NCBI RefSeq assembly: GCF_001467695.1
Contig: NZ_LNYE01000029.1
Coordinates: 245,966 to 309,965 of the forward strand
DNA length: 64,000 nucleotides
Source: Legionella gratiana
GTDB lineage: Bacteria > Pseudomonadota > Gammaproteobacteria > Legionellales > Legionellaceae
Direction of reading: 5' to 3'
The position numbers and the translations under genes are program-made. Under the pieces are notes generated by a model. That model ran no database searches. It saw nothing but the letters and a program-made list of their open reading frames with translations, and was not told where the DNA came from. This document shows, in pieces, positions 38,505 to 49,700 of the stretch; position 1 is the first letter of the stretch; the number at the start of each line of letters is the position of its first letter.

Positions 38505-39074
38505 ATGATGAATACAACTAAAAAATTCACTTCGATTTCATTGATTCTTTTCTTAGGGTTGTTATCTACTCATCTCAACGCGGCTACTAAATCCCAAAAA
38601 AATAAAGCTGAGGATGCACAAGCAAAAGCTGCAAAAGAGGAAACTCGATTTCCTATAGGTTGCAGACCTGTTGGATATAAAGAAAGTTTAAAAATATTGA
38701 GTCTTTATCCTGGCAAAGAGGGAGCTTTGCAATCTTTATATTTCTTTTTTAATAAATTGCCACAGACAGTGAGTTTATATCAAATGCGTGATGAAGATAG
38801 TGAGTATTCAACACGCGTGAACCATACTATTGGCGGTAACCAATGGGCAGTTTTAGCAACCGGAGAACCTTTAGTCAAATTTGTTTGTACTTTAGGAGAT
38901 GGCAAAACTTCTTATGGAAAGATTTTAGATTGTGCTGACACAATTAAAGTATGCGAATACGTTAATGTTAAATTTGGTTTAAATAATAAAGGCAATTATT
39001 GGATAGTAGATGGCACTACAAGGAATGGGGCAGTTAATGAAGTAGTGCATTATGGCATAATACCTGGGGTATAA
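38505..39074 (+). CDS. enhB: Enhanced entry protein EnhB
   Basis: Exported protein of 189 aa with a signal peptide ending near THLNAA, a lysine/alanine-rich linker and a compact domain with conserved cysteines (FPIGCRPVGY, FVCTLGDG, LDCADTIKVCEYVNV). No enzyme motif is visible. The start may instead be the GTG at 38496, which overlaps the enhA stop. The gene order enhA-enhB-enhC identifies it. Confidence 0.88.
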   Translation: MMNTTKKFTSISLILFLGLLSTHLNAATKSQKNKAEDAQAKAAKEETRFPIGCRPVGYKESLKILSLYPGKEGALQSLYFFFNKLPQTVSLYQMRDEDSEYSTRVNHTIGGNQWAVLATGEPLVKFVCTLGDGKTSYGKILDCADTIKVCEYVNVKFGLNNKGNYWIVDGTTRNGAVNEVVHYGIIPGV

Positions 39075-39135
39075 ATCTGAAGCATAAAAAGACCAAAAGT
39101 CAGGTTAAATTGCTGTGTTAAGAGGGGGAATTTTC

Positions 39136-42100
39136 ATGAAATCGCTAGTACCTTGGGTATGTTTGTTTGTTGCATCAGCGGGTTCACAAGCTTTTGCTGA
39201 TGATTTCAGTGCTTATCGATTAGGCAACTATAATAAAGCAATTGAACCTTTAATGAGTCAATCAGGAAAAAATGCTATTGCTGATTATTACTTAGGCCGA
39301 ATTTACCTTTATGGATATGGTCAACTAAAAAACAATCAACTGGCAATACGCTATTTTACCCAATCGGCTCAAAAAGGATATTTGCCTGCAATTCTACTCA
39401 TGGCTAAATACTCTTTATTACATGAAAAAGATCCAGAACAAGCTTTAGTTTGGTTTAAAAAAGCGGCAGATGCTGGTGATGTAGATGCACAAATGTTTGC
39501 TGCGGCAGCTTATATGTATGGAGTCGGAGTCAAGAAAAATGTTGATACAGCAACCCGTTATTACATTAATGCAGCAAAAAATGGCAATTCAATTGCACAA
39601 TTTACCTTAGCAAAGAACTTTATAGACAGTCGTAATGCATCAAATCGTAAATTAGGTCTTATTTGGTTGAATAAAGCAGTTGCTAATAATAATCCCCAGG
39701 CTCTTACTAAATTAGGTACTCTTTATATTGAAGGAAAATTGATTGACAAAGATGAAAATAAAGGGGTCGAATTATTAAATCGTGCTGTATCTCAAGGCTT
39801 CGCCCCTGCAATGGTTGCTTTGGGAGAATTGGCTTTAGAGCACAATCAAAAGGATCAAGCCCTGGAGTGGTTTAATAAAGCAAGTAACCAGCAAAATGAT
39901 CAAGCATACTTAGACCTGGCTCATATTTATTTACAACCAAAAAGTCCAATTTATGATCCTAAAGCTGCTTTTATGTGGACCTTAAAAGCAGCTCAAGATG
40001 GATTACCTCAGGGTAAACGTGAGTTGGCCGAAATGTACCAAAAAGGAATAGGAGTAGAGACGGATCCTAATATCGCAAAACAATGGCTGGATCAAGCCAA
40101 TCAAGATGAGAGTTCAAAAAATCAAGAAGCTGCTTTAGCACAAGCCGCATTGTGGTTGAGTAATGGTGTAACGGATAAATTGGAGCAAACTGATTTTCAA
40201 ATGAAAGGGATATTCAGTGCTTGGCAAAATCCGTCAGTATTAGGTGATTTTGCTTATAATCAAGCACCCAAAGTAAAGAATGTGCTACGTCAATCTGTCT
40301 TTAGACCTCAATTTGAATTGATTCAGCCTAATGATGTACCTATAACCAGTTTTTATGATGTACTTCTTCGTAAAAATCCTGATTTCCAAGCCAATCAATG
40401 GACTTATCCCTTTTATCCTTTAAACAAACAGTTAGCTGCGGCAATAAAGGCAAATAGTTCTGTTTTTAACCAAATAAATTTACCTGTACCTTATATTGAT
40501 GCAAATTATTACGATTATGATGATCACTCGCAAGCGAGCATCATGGATTTGTGGACGAAGGGTTGGCAAGAGCAATTGAACTATATGTCTATTTTTAACA
40601 GCCTCTATTCCAGAGCAATATTAGGTGATGCTCAATCACAGTTTGAAATAGGACAAATGTTCCAATACGGTATTGGCGTTGCTCAAAGTGATGCTTCTGC
40701 AATTATTTTTTATCAAAATGCAGCACAACAACAGCATTTAGGTGCTGAATACAATCTAGGCATATTATATTTGCAACATGCTAAAGATAAAAATGATTAT
40801 CAGCTTGCTTTAAATGATTTAACGGATGCTGCGTTTAAGGGAAATAAACGATCGCAATATGTACTCTCTAGAATTCTTGCTCAAGGAGTAACTGGCCAGG
40901 ATGGAACGGTATATATTCAGTCTAATCCAGAACAAGCAACGTCTATGTTGTATCTGGCAGCTGCTAATAATTACGGCCCTGCGGAATATGAATTAGCAGA
41001 TAATTTGGCACGTCAAAATGATAGTGCTTTAAGCGTCAATGTCAGAAAGCATAAAATAGCAATGATTCGTCAGCTTTATCAAGGTGCCGCAGATCGCGGT
41101 GTCTCTCAGGCTTTATTACCACTTGCTTTTTATAATGCAATGGATGAAGACAAGCAAAGACAAGACCAGGCTTTTCTGATTGCCAAAGAACAAGCTGCGA
41201 CAGGTAATAATGAAGCTGCACTATTGCTAGGATTACTTTATGATCGAGGAATAGGTGTGTCTGCAGATCCAGGACAAGCAATCACTTGGTATCAACAATC
41301 AGGTAAAAATGCTGTAAGTGATTTTATTTTAGGTACTTATGCTGCGGAAGGCAAAGGCATTGCTCAGGATACAGCAAAAGGAATGGAGCGGTTGCAACAA
41401 GCTGTAAATGATAAATTTTCTTATGCTGATTTTAATATGGCAGTGCTGCAAAAACAAACGGGACAAGATTTTTTACCTAATTTGATCCAGGCTTATCAGT
41501 TAGGAAACAGTCATGCAGGAATTGTTTTAGCCGATTATTATTTAATAGACAATTCTGATCCACAAAAAATGCAAGAAGCAAAACAAATTTATGCCGGTCT
41601 TGCTGAAAAAGGAGATCAATATGCTCAATTGAAATTAGCTTATATGTTGCAGAAAGGCTTGGGTTCTGAACCTGATGTACTTGAAGCCCAACGTTGGTAT
41701 ACTGCCTCAGCAGAACAAGGAAATCCTCTAGCTCAATACCTGTTAGCTCAATTGTATCAGCTGGGTATCAATGGTGATCCTGATTATAATTTGGCAAAGC
41801 AGTGGTATCAAAAAGCAGCTACGGTATTACCGGAAGCTTTAGTTGCATTAGGTTTTATACATGAAACTGTTGATGATAATTATCCTAATGCATTGAAAGA
41901 ATATCAACAAGCTGCTGTAAAAGGAGATGCCTTAGGAACATATGATTTAGGTTTAATGTATTTATATGGAAAAGGTATTCCAGTGGATTACCAAAAAGCT
42001 AGAGATTTGTTTGCTGAAGCAGCAAATCAAGGTATCCATGAAGCAATGAATCAATTGGGAGCCATTTATTTTTATGGATTAGGGCAAGCTCGAGATACAC

Positions 42101-42756
42101 AGCAATCTTTAGCATGGTATAAAAAAGCAGCAGAAATAGGAAATGCTAATGCACTTTATCAATTGGGATTATTATCTGAGACAGGTGTAATTACCAAGCT
42201 TGATTTTAATGATGCACTCAATTATTACCAGCAATCAGCGGAAAAAGGTAATGAAAAGGCAATGCTGGCTTTAGCAAGAATGTATCACTATGGTTTGGGT
42301 GTTGAGAAAGATCCTAAGATGGCAGCAGGCTTTTATGAAAAATTGGCCCTACGTCAAAATGCTTATGCTCAATATCAATTAGGTACTTATTATTTAGAGG
42401 GCACTGCAGGAGAGCGTTCAATTTCTAAAGGCAAAGAATTACTGCAGCAAGCAAGTGATAATGGTAATTTGCAAGCACGCCAAGTTTTACAGCGCTTAGA
42501 AGCGCAAACTCAAGCACGGGTAAGTTTTATTGAGCCTGTATTAATGAATAATGCACCTGTGGTTGCAGGCCAAACAGCTGATTTAATGTATCTAGAGGCG
42601 CTTAATGAGTGGAATCAAGGTGATGAAGTTTTATCACGAATGATTTTACAACGTTTAGTGACCCAATATCCTAACTTTATACCGGCAAAACGAGCATTTG
42701 ATCAATTGAACCAAGCACGATTAGTGAGTACTTCTATAAATTGGAGTAAAGGATAA
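39136..42756 (+). CDS. enhC: Enhanced entry protein EnhC, Sel1-repeat periplasmic protein
   Basis: The 1206-aa protein has a signal peptide (about 1-20) and is built almost wholly of Sel1/TPR-like repeats of about 36 residues with the A--WY-KAA--GN--A-Y-LG--Y--G-GV--D form. In L. pneumophila, EnhC aids intracellular growth and restrains the soluble lytic transglycosylase, limiting release of NOD1-stimulating muropeptides. An AGGGGG site selects the ATG at 39136 over a GTG at 39115. It ends the enhABC operon. Confidence 0.95.
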   Translation: MKSLVPWVCLFVASAGSQAFADDFSAYRLGNYNKAIEPLMSQSGKNAIADYYLGRIYLYGYGQLKNNQLAIRYFTQSAQKGYLPAILLMAKYSLLHEKDPEQALVWFKKAADAGDVDAQMFAAAAYMYGVGVKKNVDTATRYYINAAKNGNSIAQFTLAKNFIDSRNASNRKLGLIWLNKAVANNNPQALTKLGTLYIEGKLIDKDENKGVELLNRAVSQGFAPAMVALGELALEHNQKDQALEWFNKASNQQNDQAYLDLAHIYLQPKSPIYDPKAAFMWTLKAAQDGLPQGKRELAEMYQKGIGVETDPNIAKQWLDQANQDESSKNQEAALAQAALWLSNGVTDKLEQTDFQMKGIFSAWQNPSVLGDFAYNQAPKVKNVLRQSVFRPQFELIQPNDVPITSFYDVLLRKNPDFQANQWTYPFYPLNKQLAAAIKANSSVFNQINLPVPYIDANYYDYDDHSQASIMDLWTKGWQEQLNYMSIFNSLYSRAILGDAQSQFEIGQMFQYGIGVAQSDASAIIFYQNAAQQQHLGAEYNLGILYLQHAKDKNDYQLALNDLTDAAFKGNKRSQYVLSRILAQGVTGQDGTVYIQSNPEQATSMLYLAAANNYGPAEYELADNLARQNDSALSVNVRKHKIAMIRQLYQGAADRGVSQALLPLAFYNAMDEDKQRQDQAFLIAKEQAATGNNEAALLLGLLYDRGIGVSADPGQAITWYQQSGKNAVSDFILGTYAAEGKGIAQDTAKGMERLQQAVNDKFSYADFNMAVLQKQTGQDFLPNLIQAYQLGNSHAGIVLADYYLIDNSDPQKMQEAKQIYAGLAEKGDQYAQLKLAYMLQKGLGSEPDVLEAQRWYTASAEQGNPLAQYLLAQLYQLGINGDPDYNLAKQWYQKAATVLPEALVALGFIHETVDDNYPNALKEYQQAAVKGDALGTYDLGLMYLYGKGIPVDYQKARDLFAEAANQGIHEAMNQLGAIYFYGLGQARDTQQSLAWYKKAAEIGNANALYQLGLLSETGVITKLDFNDALNYYQQSAEKGNEKAMLALARMYHYGLGVEKDPKMAAGFYEKLALRQNAYAQYQLGTYYLEGTAGERSISKGKELLQQASDNGNLQARQVLQRLEAQTQARVSFIEPVLMNNAPVVAGQTADLMYLEALNEWNQGDEVLSRMILQRLVTQYPNFIPAKRAFDQLNQARLVSTSINWSKG

Positions 42757-42792
42757 AACTCAGTATTTGTGTCATGCTGCCAAGCACAACCG

Positions 42793-42821
42793 TTGTTGGT
42801 AAATGATAATCACATTATAAT
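42793..42821 (+). promoter_or_regulatory. Promoter of the SulP transporter gene
   Basis: TTGTTG (42793-42798), 17-base spacer, TATAAT (42816-42821). The -10 box is the exact centre of the 34-bp palindrome, so a bound dimer would block RNA polymerase. Confidence 0.6.
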
Positions 42822-42834
42822 GTGATTATCATTT
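42801..42834. promoter_or_regulatory. Perfect 34-bp palindrome (operator)
   Basis: Each 17-base half (AAATGATAATCACATTA and its complement) pairs exactly. GATAATC near the ends and ATTATAAT at the centre recall Fur-superfamily sites (Fur, Zur), without matching a known consensus exactly. It ends 21 bases before the SulP ATG. It could also fold as a terminator-like hairpin for enhC, since TTTT follows. Confidence 0.7.
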
Positions 42835-42855
42835 TGTACCAATAAAGGTGTAATC

Positions 42856-44595
42856 ATGTTGGCAATTCTAGAAGCAAATAAAGCAGGTCTTCTCCAGCCG
42901 AAACATTGGCTCAACAACATTATTGCTGGAGTGATTGTAGGCGTTGTAGCTTTACCTCTTGCTATGGCTTTCGCGATTGCATCAGGAGCTAAACCCGAAC
43001 AAGGACTCTACACCGCCATTGTGGCAGGATTGTTTGTTTCGATATTTGGAGGAACTCGACTGCAAATTGCAGGTCCAACAGGTGCGTTTATTGTTATTTT
43101 ATCGGGTATTACTGCAAAATACGGTATTGAAGGGTTACAAATCGCAAGTCTAATGGCGGGTATGATGCTGTTATTACTTGGCTTGGCAAAAATGGGAGCC
43201 GTTATTAAATTTATACCCGATCCAGTGATCGTTGGTTTTACCGCAGGGATTGGCGTTATTATCTGGGTGGGCCAATGGAACGATTTTTTTGGGTTACCTG
43301 CCGTTACCGGCGAGCATTTTTATATCAAATTGTATCATTTGATTCAAGTTTTTCCCGAGTTTCATGTAACAACTACTTTGCTTGCTGTGCTCGCAATTTT
43401 GTTGGTCATCTACAGTCCTAAGGTACCGGCACTAAAGCGTATTCCTGGGCCTTTGGTGGCTTTGATCGTTACGACTTTAGTTCAGGTAACATTTCAATTT
43501 GAAGGAATCAAAACAATTGGCTCTGCATTTGGCGGAATTCCCCAGGGGCTACCTGAGTTTACCATGCCCTCTGTCACATGGGAGAAAATTATTGAATTGA
43601 TTGGTCCTGCGTTTACGATTGCCATGTTGGGAGCCATCGAATCGCTTTTGTCTGCTGTGGTTGCTGATGGCATGGCCGGTACCCGACATGATTCCAACCA
43701 GGAACTAGTCGGTCAAGGCTTGGCTAATATTGTTGCTCCTTTATTTGGAGGATTTGCCGCAACTGGCGCTATTGCACGAACAGCAACCAATATTCGCAAT
43801 GGTGGCACAGGGCCGATTGCGGGTATTACTCACTCCATTACCTTAATCATTATCTTATTGGTATTGGCCCCTCTGGCTGTTCATATTCCATTGGCCACAT
43901 TGGCTGCTATACTTTTTGTAGTTGCTTGGAATATGAGTGAAGCCAAGCATTTTATTAAAATGGTACGTCGAGCGCCTCTGGCAGATGTTGTCATTTTGTT
44001 GATTACATTTTTATTGACCGTTTTTGCCGATCTGGTGGTCGCGGTTAATATCGGTGTCATACTAGCAACTCTTCATTTCCTGCGCAGAATGGCAACCAGT
44101 GTCGAAGTTCGTCAAGCAACTGAGCGGGAATTGGAACAAGAATTTGCCCATAAAGGATTCATTAATCTACCACCGGATGTGTTAGTTTTTACCGTTGAAG
44201 GTCCCTTCTTTTTTGGGGCAGTAGAAAATTTTGAACGGGCATTAGCAGGGACACATACCGATCCCAAACATCTTATCATTCGGCTTAAATGGGTGCCTTT
44301 TATCGATATAACCGGCTTGCAGACTTTGGAAGAAGTTATTCATGATCTACAAAAACGTGGTGTTAACGTCATGTTATCTGGTGCTAACGACCGGGTTAGA
44401 GGAAAGTTGCGAAAGTCTGGGATTATTGATTTGATTGGAGAAAAAAATAATTTTTACACATTTGACGAAGCATTAGTTTTTTTAAAAGAAAGTATCCATG
44501 TATCCGGTGATGATTCGTCCTTTCAGAAAATTGCTGTGAGCGATCCAATTCAAAATACATTGAATACAAGTCAAGAATACTTGTCATTAAAGTAA
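42856..44595 (+). CDS. SulP family anion transporter with STAS domain
   Basis: The 579-aa inner-membrane protein has about 12-14 transmembrane segments (residues 20-420) with the SulP signature region VGVVALPLAMAFAIASGAKPEQGLYTAIVAG, then a cytoplasmic STAS domain (about 440-555; FVPFIDITGLQTLEEV). SulP carriers move sulfate, bicarbonate or other anions. Substrate is not readable from sequence. It stands alone, with no carbonic anhydrase neighbour. It is preceded by a palindromic operator. Confidence 0.9.
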   Translation: MLAILEANKAGLLQPKHWLNNIIAGVIVGVVALPLAMAFAIASGAKPEQGLYTAIVAGLFVSIFGGTRLQIAGPTGAFIVILSGITAKYGIEGLQIASLMAGMMLLLLGLAKMGAVIKFIPDPVIVGFTAGIGVIIWVGQWNDFFGLPAVTGEHFYIKLYHLIQVFPEFHVTTTLLAVLAILLVIYSPKVPALKRIPGPLVALIVTTLVQVTFQFEGIKTIGSAFGGIPQGLPEFTMPSVTWEKIIELIGPAFTIAMLGAIESLLSAVVADGMAGTRHDSNQELVGQGLANIVAPLFGGFAATGAIARTATNIRNGGTGPIAGITHSITLIIILLVLAPLAVHIPLATLAAILFVVAWNMSEAKHFIKMVRRAPLADVVILLITFLLTVFADLVVAVNIGVILATLHFLRRMATSVEVRQATERELEQEFAHKGFINLPPDVLVFTVEGPFFFGAVENFERALAGTHTDPKHLIIRLKWVPFIDITGLQTLEEVIHDLQKRGVNVMLSGANDRVRGKLRKSGIIDLIGEKNNFYTFDEALVFLKESIHVSGDDSSFQKIAVSDPIQNTLNTSQEYLSLK

Positions 44596-44759
44596 GAGCA
44601 AAGAAAACCATCAGGTAATTAACTGTTATTAAGAGTAGGCACCTTTGTATTTTTTATGAAATAAATTCTTGCATCTTTGATAATATTTACTCAAAATATC
44701 CTTTGCTTTATCTGGTTTAGATATTAGGTCCTTAAATTTAAATAACAGGGGTGTTTGAG

Positions 44760-46100
44760 ATGAAATATACGGTAACTTTTTGCGTATTTGATCATACTGT
44801 GGAGGGTAATCCTTTTTGGCATGGTTCTTTTTTCCTATCTAAACTGGATGACAGCAAACAGTTGCTTGAAGTCGCGGAGGCTTGGGGATTTTATGGTGTT
44901 ACTAGTACAACTGATAAAAAAAGTTGGTGGGGTAAACTAAAAACTAAATTAGCTTTAGATGTTGATTTTCAAGGCAATCATGGATGGCTCACTCATGAAG
45001 AAGTTCGTTTTATGGATCTTGGCCATGGTTTGCATGGATATACTTTTGAAATCACCGAAGAACAATTTAATGAACTACAAAAAAGATGTACTAGAGCAGT
45101 TGCTGATCAAGAAGCGGCTATCAAAGAAGTTGTAGGCTCTGAAAAAATCCCGTCGGACTCAGCTCGGAAAGTGAGATTTTATAAAGAAGAGCCAGTATCC
45201 AAACATATTTTTGAAATAGAAAAATACAAAGCAAAAATGGAAGGACGCCAATCTCGATTAAAGCCTTTTGATTTACATGTGTCATTAGGTTTTTGGGGGC
45301 CGAGTCTTGAAAAATCTCATACTTGTAAAAGTGAAGCGCTTAATCTATTAGAAGGGATATTAACAGAAGAACAACTTGCTCCTTTTAAAGCTACTTCTTT
45401 GCCTCGATTTATAAGCGGTTTAGAGCCTATTTTCCTACATAGTACTGGTAAGTTGCACACTCATACTCGAAGTTCTGGCAAAGAAGTTTTCTATCGAGAT
45501 GGTCATGATGAGGATGTTAAATTGTATTGGAGCGTTCCTCCTCAACATTTTGAAGCTTTGTCAGAGGATACAGTAGATTTATTTTCTATAGATCCAGAAT
45601 ATGTTTCTGAAGTTAAGAGTATGGTAAGTAAGTTGCAGCGTTTGGAGTGGTCCTTAAGAAATGCTTCTTTACCGATGCAATACCAAGAATATAAAGATAG
45701 TTTAATCGATAAGGTTATTGCGTGCTATAAAGCGTTTGCCATTATGGAACCTAAAAAGGATACCAAAATATCAGGATGGCAAGGATTTGCCCTTTCTCTA
45801 TTCTCATTACCGAGAAGTAAAGAAGAGAAAAAATTACAAGATAAAATTCATCAGGCCAAAATGCTTTTAAATTCTATTTATATGGCCATCGTTGATGGAT
45901 GGGAAATTGACGATAATTATCCTTCTGAGGTATCTGCAACGGAACATGATGAAGATTATAATCCACTTGAAGCGATCGTTTCCTATTTATCGATTGACGA
46001 TAAGAAAAAACTCTGCCAGATATTAGGACGAAGTTATGTTGAGAGTGAAGAGTACGAAGAAATGAGTGACGAATCACTTTCAGTAGCTGCACAAAGGTAG
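44760..46100 (+). CDS. Unknown 446-aa protein, candidate Dot/Icm effector
   Basis: No family recognised. The N-terminal 105 residues (KYTVTFCVFDHTVEGNPFWHG, LGHGLHGYTFEIT) look like a small alpha/beta domain; the remainder is mixed, with charged helices near 300-380. The last 30 residues are acidic (YVESEEYEEMSDESL), an E-block pattern typical of Dot/Icm signals. No signal peptide or membrane segment. The AGGGG spacing favours ATG 44760 over GTG 44751. Followed by a strong terminator. Confidence 0.65.
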   Translation: MKYTVTFCVFDHTVEGNPFWHGSFFLSKLDDSKQLLEVAEAWGFYGVTSTTDKKSWWGKLKTKLALDVDFQGNHGWLTHEEVRFMDLGHGLHGYTFEITEEQFNELQKRCTRAVADQEAAIKEVVGSEKIPSDSARKVRFYKEEPVSKHIFEIEKYKAKMEGRQSRLKPFDLHVSLGFWGPSLEKSHTCKSEALNLLEGILTEEQLAPFKATSLPRFISGLEPIFLHSTGKLHTHTRSSGKEVFYRDGHDEDVKLYWSVPPQHFEALSEDTVDLFSIDPEYVSEVKSMVSKLQRLEWSLRNASLPMQYQEYKDSLIDKVIACYKAFAIMEPKKDTKISGWQGFALSLFSLPRSKEEKKLQDKIHQAKMLLNSIYMAIVDGWEIDDNYPSEVSATEHDEDYNPLEAIVSYLSIDDKKKLCQILGRSYVESEEYEEMSDESLSVAAQR

Positions 46101-46106
46101 TTTTTA

Positions 46107-46138
46107 AAAGAACAACTCTCAGAAGAGAGTTGTTCTTT
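46107..46138 (+). terminator. Terminator of the 446-aa protein gene
   Basis: A 14-bp perfect stem (AAAGAACAACTCTC with its complement, loop AGAA) starting 7 bases after the stop codon. The U-tract is short (TTT), but the stem is long and lies between convergent genes, so it may serve both. Confidence 0.75.
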
Positions 46139-46186
46139 ATTAGAACCCGTGTAAGCTATGGATCCGCCTAGAATTCTAATGAAGGC

Positions 46187-46564
46187 TCATTTGGGGCTAT
46201 GAGATACAGCGCCATCTGCTGGCAATTCTTCATTATTTGCACTATTGATCTGCATAAACTCTTTTAGCGATCTCAGTAATTTTGTGCGTCCATGTTTTTC
46301 CAGGGTATTCTGAATTTGTCCATAATCATCAGCACCTACAGCATAAGACTTCTCCAAAAGAAGTGAAAACATTGTGATAGGACAACCAAAATTGGCACCA
46401 TACATAAGCGGAGTGTACCCGTCTTCATCTCTCTGTTTAATGAATTCAGGGTTGTCACTTAAGGATGACATAAGGAATAACTCATCATGATGAGCGATAG
46501 CACTCATTAAATTGGAAAAATCAGCTTTAGAATCATTTGTTTTAGTCTGAAAGAATGAATACAT
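46187..46564 (-). CDS. Small ankyrin-repeat-like protein
   Basis: A GAGG site five bases before the ATG at 46564 sets the start (125 aa); upstream in-frame codons lack one. Residues about 20-75 read FSNLMSAIAHHDELFLMSSLSDNPEFIKQRDEDGYTPLMYGANFGCPITMFSLLLEKS, one clear ankyrin repeat (DGYTPLMYGA) with partial neighbours. Ankyrin proteins are frequent Legionella effectors. The serine/proline tail is short. Located directly downstream of the 1741-aa gene on the same strand. Confidence 0.65.
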   Translation of the reverse strand: MYSFFQTKTNDSKADFSNLMSAIAHHDELFLMSSLSDNPEFIKQRDEDGYTPLMYGANFGCPITMFSLLLEKSYAVGADDYGQIQNTLEKHGRTKLLRSLKEFMQINSANNEELPADGAVSHSPK

Positions 46565-46678
46565 AGTTTCCTCGTTTGGATTAATATATCGCATTGATCC
46601 ACCAAAATACATCATGATCTCATAAAAATCAAGTCGTCTAAAAACAGTCATTTTAAAGGAGCATAGGTATAGATAATA

Positions 46679-46705
46679 CAAGAGCCTAAACTAATTAGGC
46701 TCTTG
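46679..46705 (-). terminator. Hairpin after the 1741-aa protein gene
   Basis: CAAGAGCCTAA and TTAGGCTCTTG form an 11-bp perfect stem with a 5-base loop, 19 bases beyond the stop of the large minus-strand gene. The following U-tract is weak. Confidence 0.6.
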
Positions 46706-46723
46706 CTCATTGTTATTAATGAA

Positions 46724-49700
46724 TTATTTTGTATTTCCAGATCCTGGTTTAATGGAAAAATCATGCCCCAGCTCTTTACCCACTTCTTCGTGTGGTTTTT
46801 TAAAGAACGTGCCAGAATAAGTGCTTTTCTGTGTGGGTAACGTTGAAAAGCTGTCTGAAATAACATTTTTACCCTGTTTATCATCATGATATATCATGTC
46901 TATTTTTGATACTTGATAAGTCTTTCTATCATCAATTGTTGGGAGTTTATCTTGTGTAATATATTCATTAGTACTACCCACAACAATATGGGGTGACGCA
47001 AATTTAAACTCTACATCTGGCGCTACTTCTCTGATTTTTTCTTGTATCTCTTGACGCAATAACTCCAATTGATTCGTTGTCTCCTGTAGCTGAACATGAA
47101 CACTACTATGACCCTTCCAATTTTCAAGTTGAGATATTTTAAATTCCAATGCATTATATTTATTAATAATAGGAGCTATCTCTTTCAATATTTTTTGATA
47201 ATTATCATTAGAAATAGGCGTATCTTCCGAGCCGATGTTTTCTAACCAGCCAATTGTCATATGCCATTGTGATCTGTCTCTAGGAGTCACACTTGGTAAT
47301 TCTTTTAAATATGAGGTAATGTCATCACCTAATTGTCCTCTTCCATCAGACGTAGTAGGGAGATTAATACCAATATAATAACGTTGACCTGGTTCTCTTT
47401 TTTCGTATATTCGATCTTTTAGATCATTATTAAGAATTAAAGCTTTATCTATATCAATGCGGTTTTCTCTATCTATATCCAATAATCCTTTTAATAGTGG
47501 ATCCTTTTTAGCCTGATTAAGATCATGCATGTTTTGAGGAAGACAATTATATTGAATATAGTGGATTAACAGACCCACTGCCCACATATCATTGCTTTTA
47601 TCAGGCGATTTGAACTGTTCACGTTTTTTTTCATCCACGGGATAAGTATTTTGCCCTTCTTTGCTATCGATGACAACTCGTCCTAAGATACCAATCTTTT
47701 TAGCATAGTATGTTTCACCATATTCTTTGTTCGCTTTATCAGTTTCATAAGGGTTGGTATAATAATAGGCCATCTCAGGTGACTGGTATAATTTGGGACC
47801 TGCTGCATACTCGCTTTTATTTCCATGCTTTTTAGCTTCCCCAAAATCGGCTATCTTAAGAGAGTATTTTCCATTAATATCCTTATAGACCAAAAGATTT
47901 TGAGGTTTTAAATCTTGATGAACCATACCCGCATCGTGCATCGCTTTAACACCCTTCAGTAAATCGTCAATCAATTGTTCTTTGGCTTCACGATTATCAG
48001 AAAGAGATTCTAAAACAGAATCCAGTGTGCCAATAGCTTTGGGCGAATAAACAGTAATTTTTGTTCGACCATTTTTTTCATAAATTTGACCGGTTTCTGT
48101 TGCGCAAATTGCTGTTGAGTTTTCACCCAAGCTGCGAGATAACTCTGATTCTTTTTTTATTTCTTCAATATACTCCTTTAGATGAGGGTGATCATTTCCC
48201 ACACTCATGGTTAAACCAAAGTATTCTTCTTGTACATCCAGCCTCCAACTGGGTTTACCCGTTTTAATTGCGCCACGAGCCACAGGCATATCCAGATCTT
48301 TAGTATTGTCCTGAAGTTTTCTCTTTGTTTCCGCAATAAGCTTATATTCACCATTTGAACTTCGGACAATATTAATTGTACGAGGTAACTGGGTTGATTC
48401 TTTTGAAAATCGAATAGAATCTCCAGGTTTAAGCAACAATAAGCTATCTTGTAATTCTTTATTATTTTCATTACTAAAGAAATTTAAAATTTCTTGATAG
48501 TCCTTATCGGATAGTTTCTTTGCTAGTTCGGGATTTAGTGAGTTTGCCTTTGCTGCATTCAATCGCTCAATAAAAAGGTTGACATCCTTTTGAGATGCAA
48601 GCATTTCATTTTCCACTTCTTGAACCACAGTGTTAACGTAATCCTCACTTAGATAATATTCAGGAAGGTTGCTGCCACGTTTTTGTTGTAATGCTTGTAA
48701 TTCGCTTTTAACATACACGCCATCCCGAGGGAAAATATAATTTTCATAACCTGGACCAGCAACATAGGGTAAGCCATATGTCGTGCCTGATTGCATAATT
48801 TCATGCACTGTATGGTCTCCCCCAGGAACCATAAACGCAAGATAAGCCATACGAATTGTTTCTAATTCATATTGTCGCTGACTCATATCTTCGGATACAC
48901 CTAACCCAACTAAACCTGCCATGGCAGTTGACTGGTCTAAAGTTCCTGATATACCAGCACATACTGGAATCCCCAACTCATCTACAGTATCCAAATATTC
49001 ATTTGTAGATTCACTAAAGGTATTTGATGTTCGAGCTAAATCAAATATTGCAGCACCGGTACCAAAATTTAATTGGCGTTCATTTCGGGGGTCGTTTTTT
49101 TGATATCGTAATTCCCCTACCTGATTAAAGTATTCACGAGAGGAAAGTGGTCTTCTGTGAAAGGCATTGATATCTGATGTACCACTCATTGCTTGCTCTA
49201 AGGAGATATTAGGATGCTCTTTATAGTATTTCTCTACATCTGCATCTGATTTACTCTTTCTATATTGAGAATTTAATCCAGCATTTGCCCCATATCTAAA
49301 AATTTCAGGTATATACCATGCGCCTCTATTACGCATTGTTGCGATAAAACTCATATCAAGAGACCAGTCTTTTCCATTTTCTTTTAGCCAATTATTAATA
49401 TCTTTTACCATCTCATCATCTTTAACCACGGCATTTGCGAAATGGTTACACATATAAACAAAGAACATTTTATTTCTAAATTCTGCTTCAGGATTATCTG
49501 GTTCACCCTTTTCCAATACATTTAAATAGGCTAGAGGATTACTACCGAGAGTTCCAGGAGAGTTTTGCTGCTTTGTGCTATCCCCAGCAATTCGATGTCT
49601 AATTTCCATTAATAAGCGTTCATCTTCGCCAACTTTTTTACTTGTTTCCTCCAATTTGCTTGGATTTAAATTACCTACAATTTCTAATTGTTCAGCAATT

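Noticed and set aside
39136..42756. The enhC repeats as candidate DNA-level tandem repeats or CRISPR-like array
   Set aside because: The repetition is at the protein level (Sel1) with diverged codons; no regular short direct repeats with spacers occur in the window.
44760..45320. 2H phosphoesterase motifs (WHGSFF and LHVSLG) in the 446-aa protein
   Set aside because: The two H-x-S motifs are about 150 residues apart and lack the surrounding pattern; too weak to claim.
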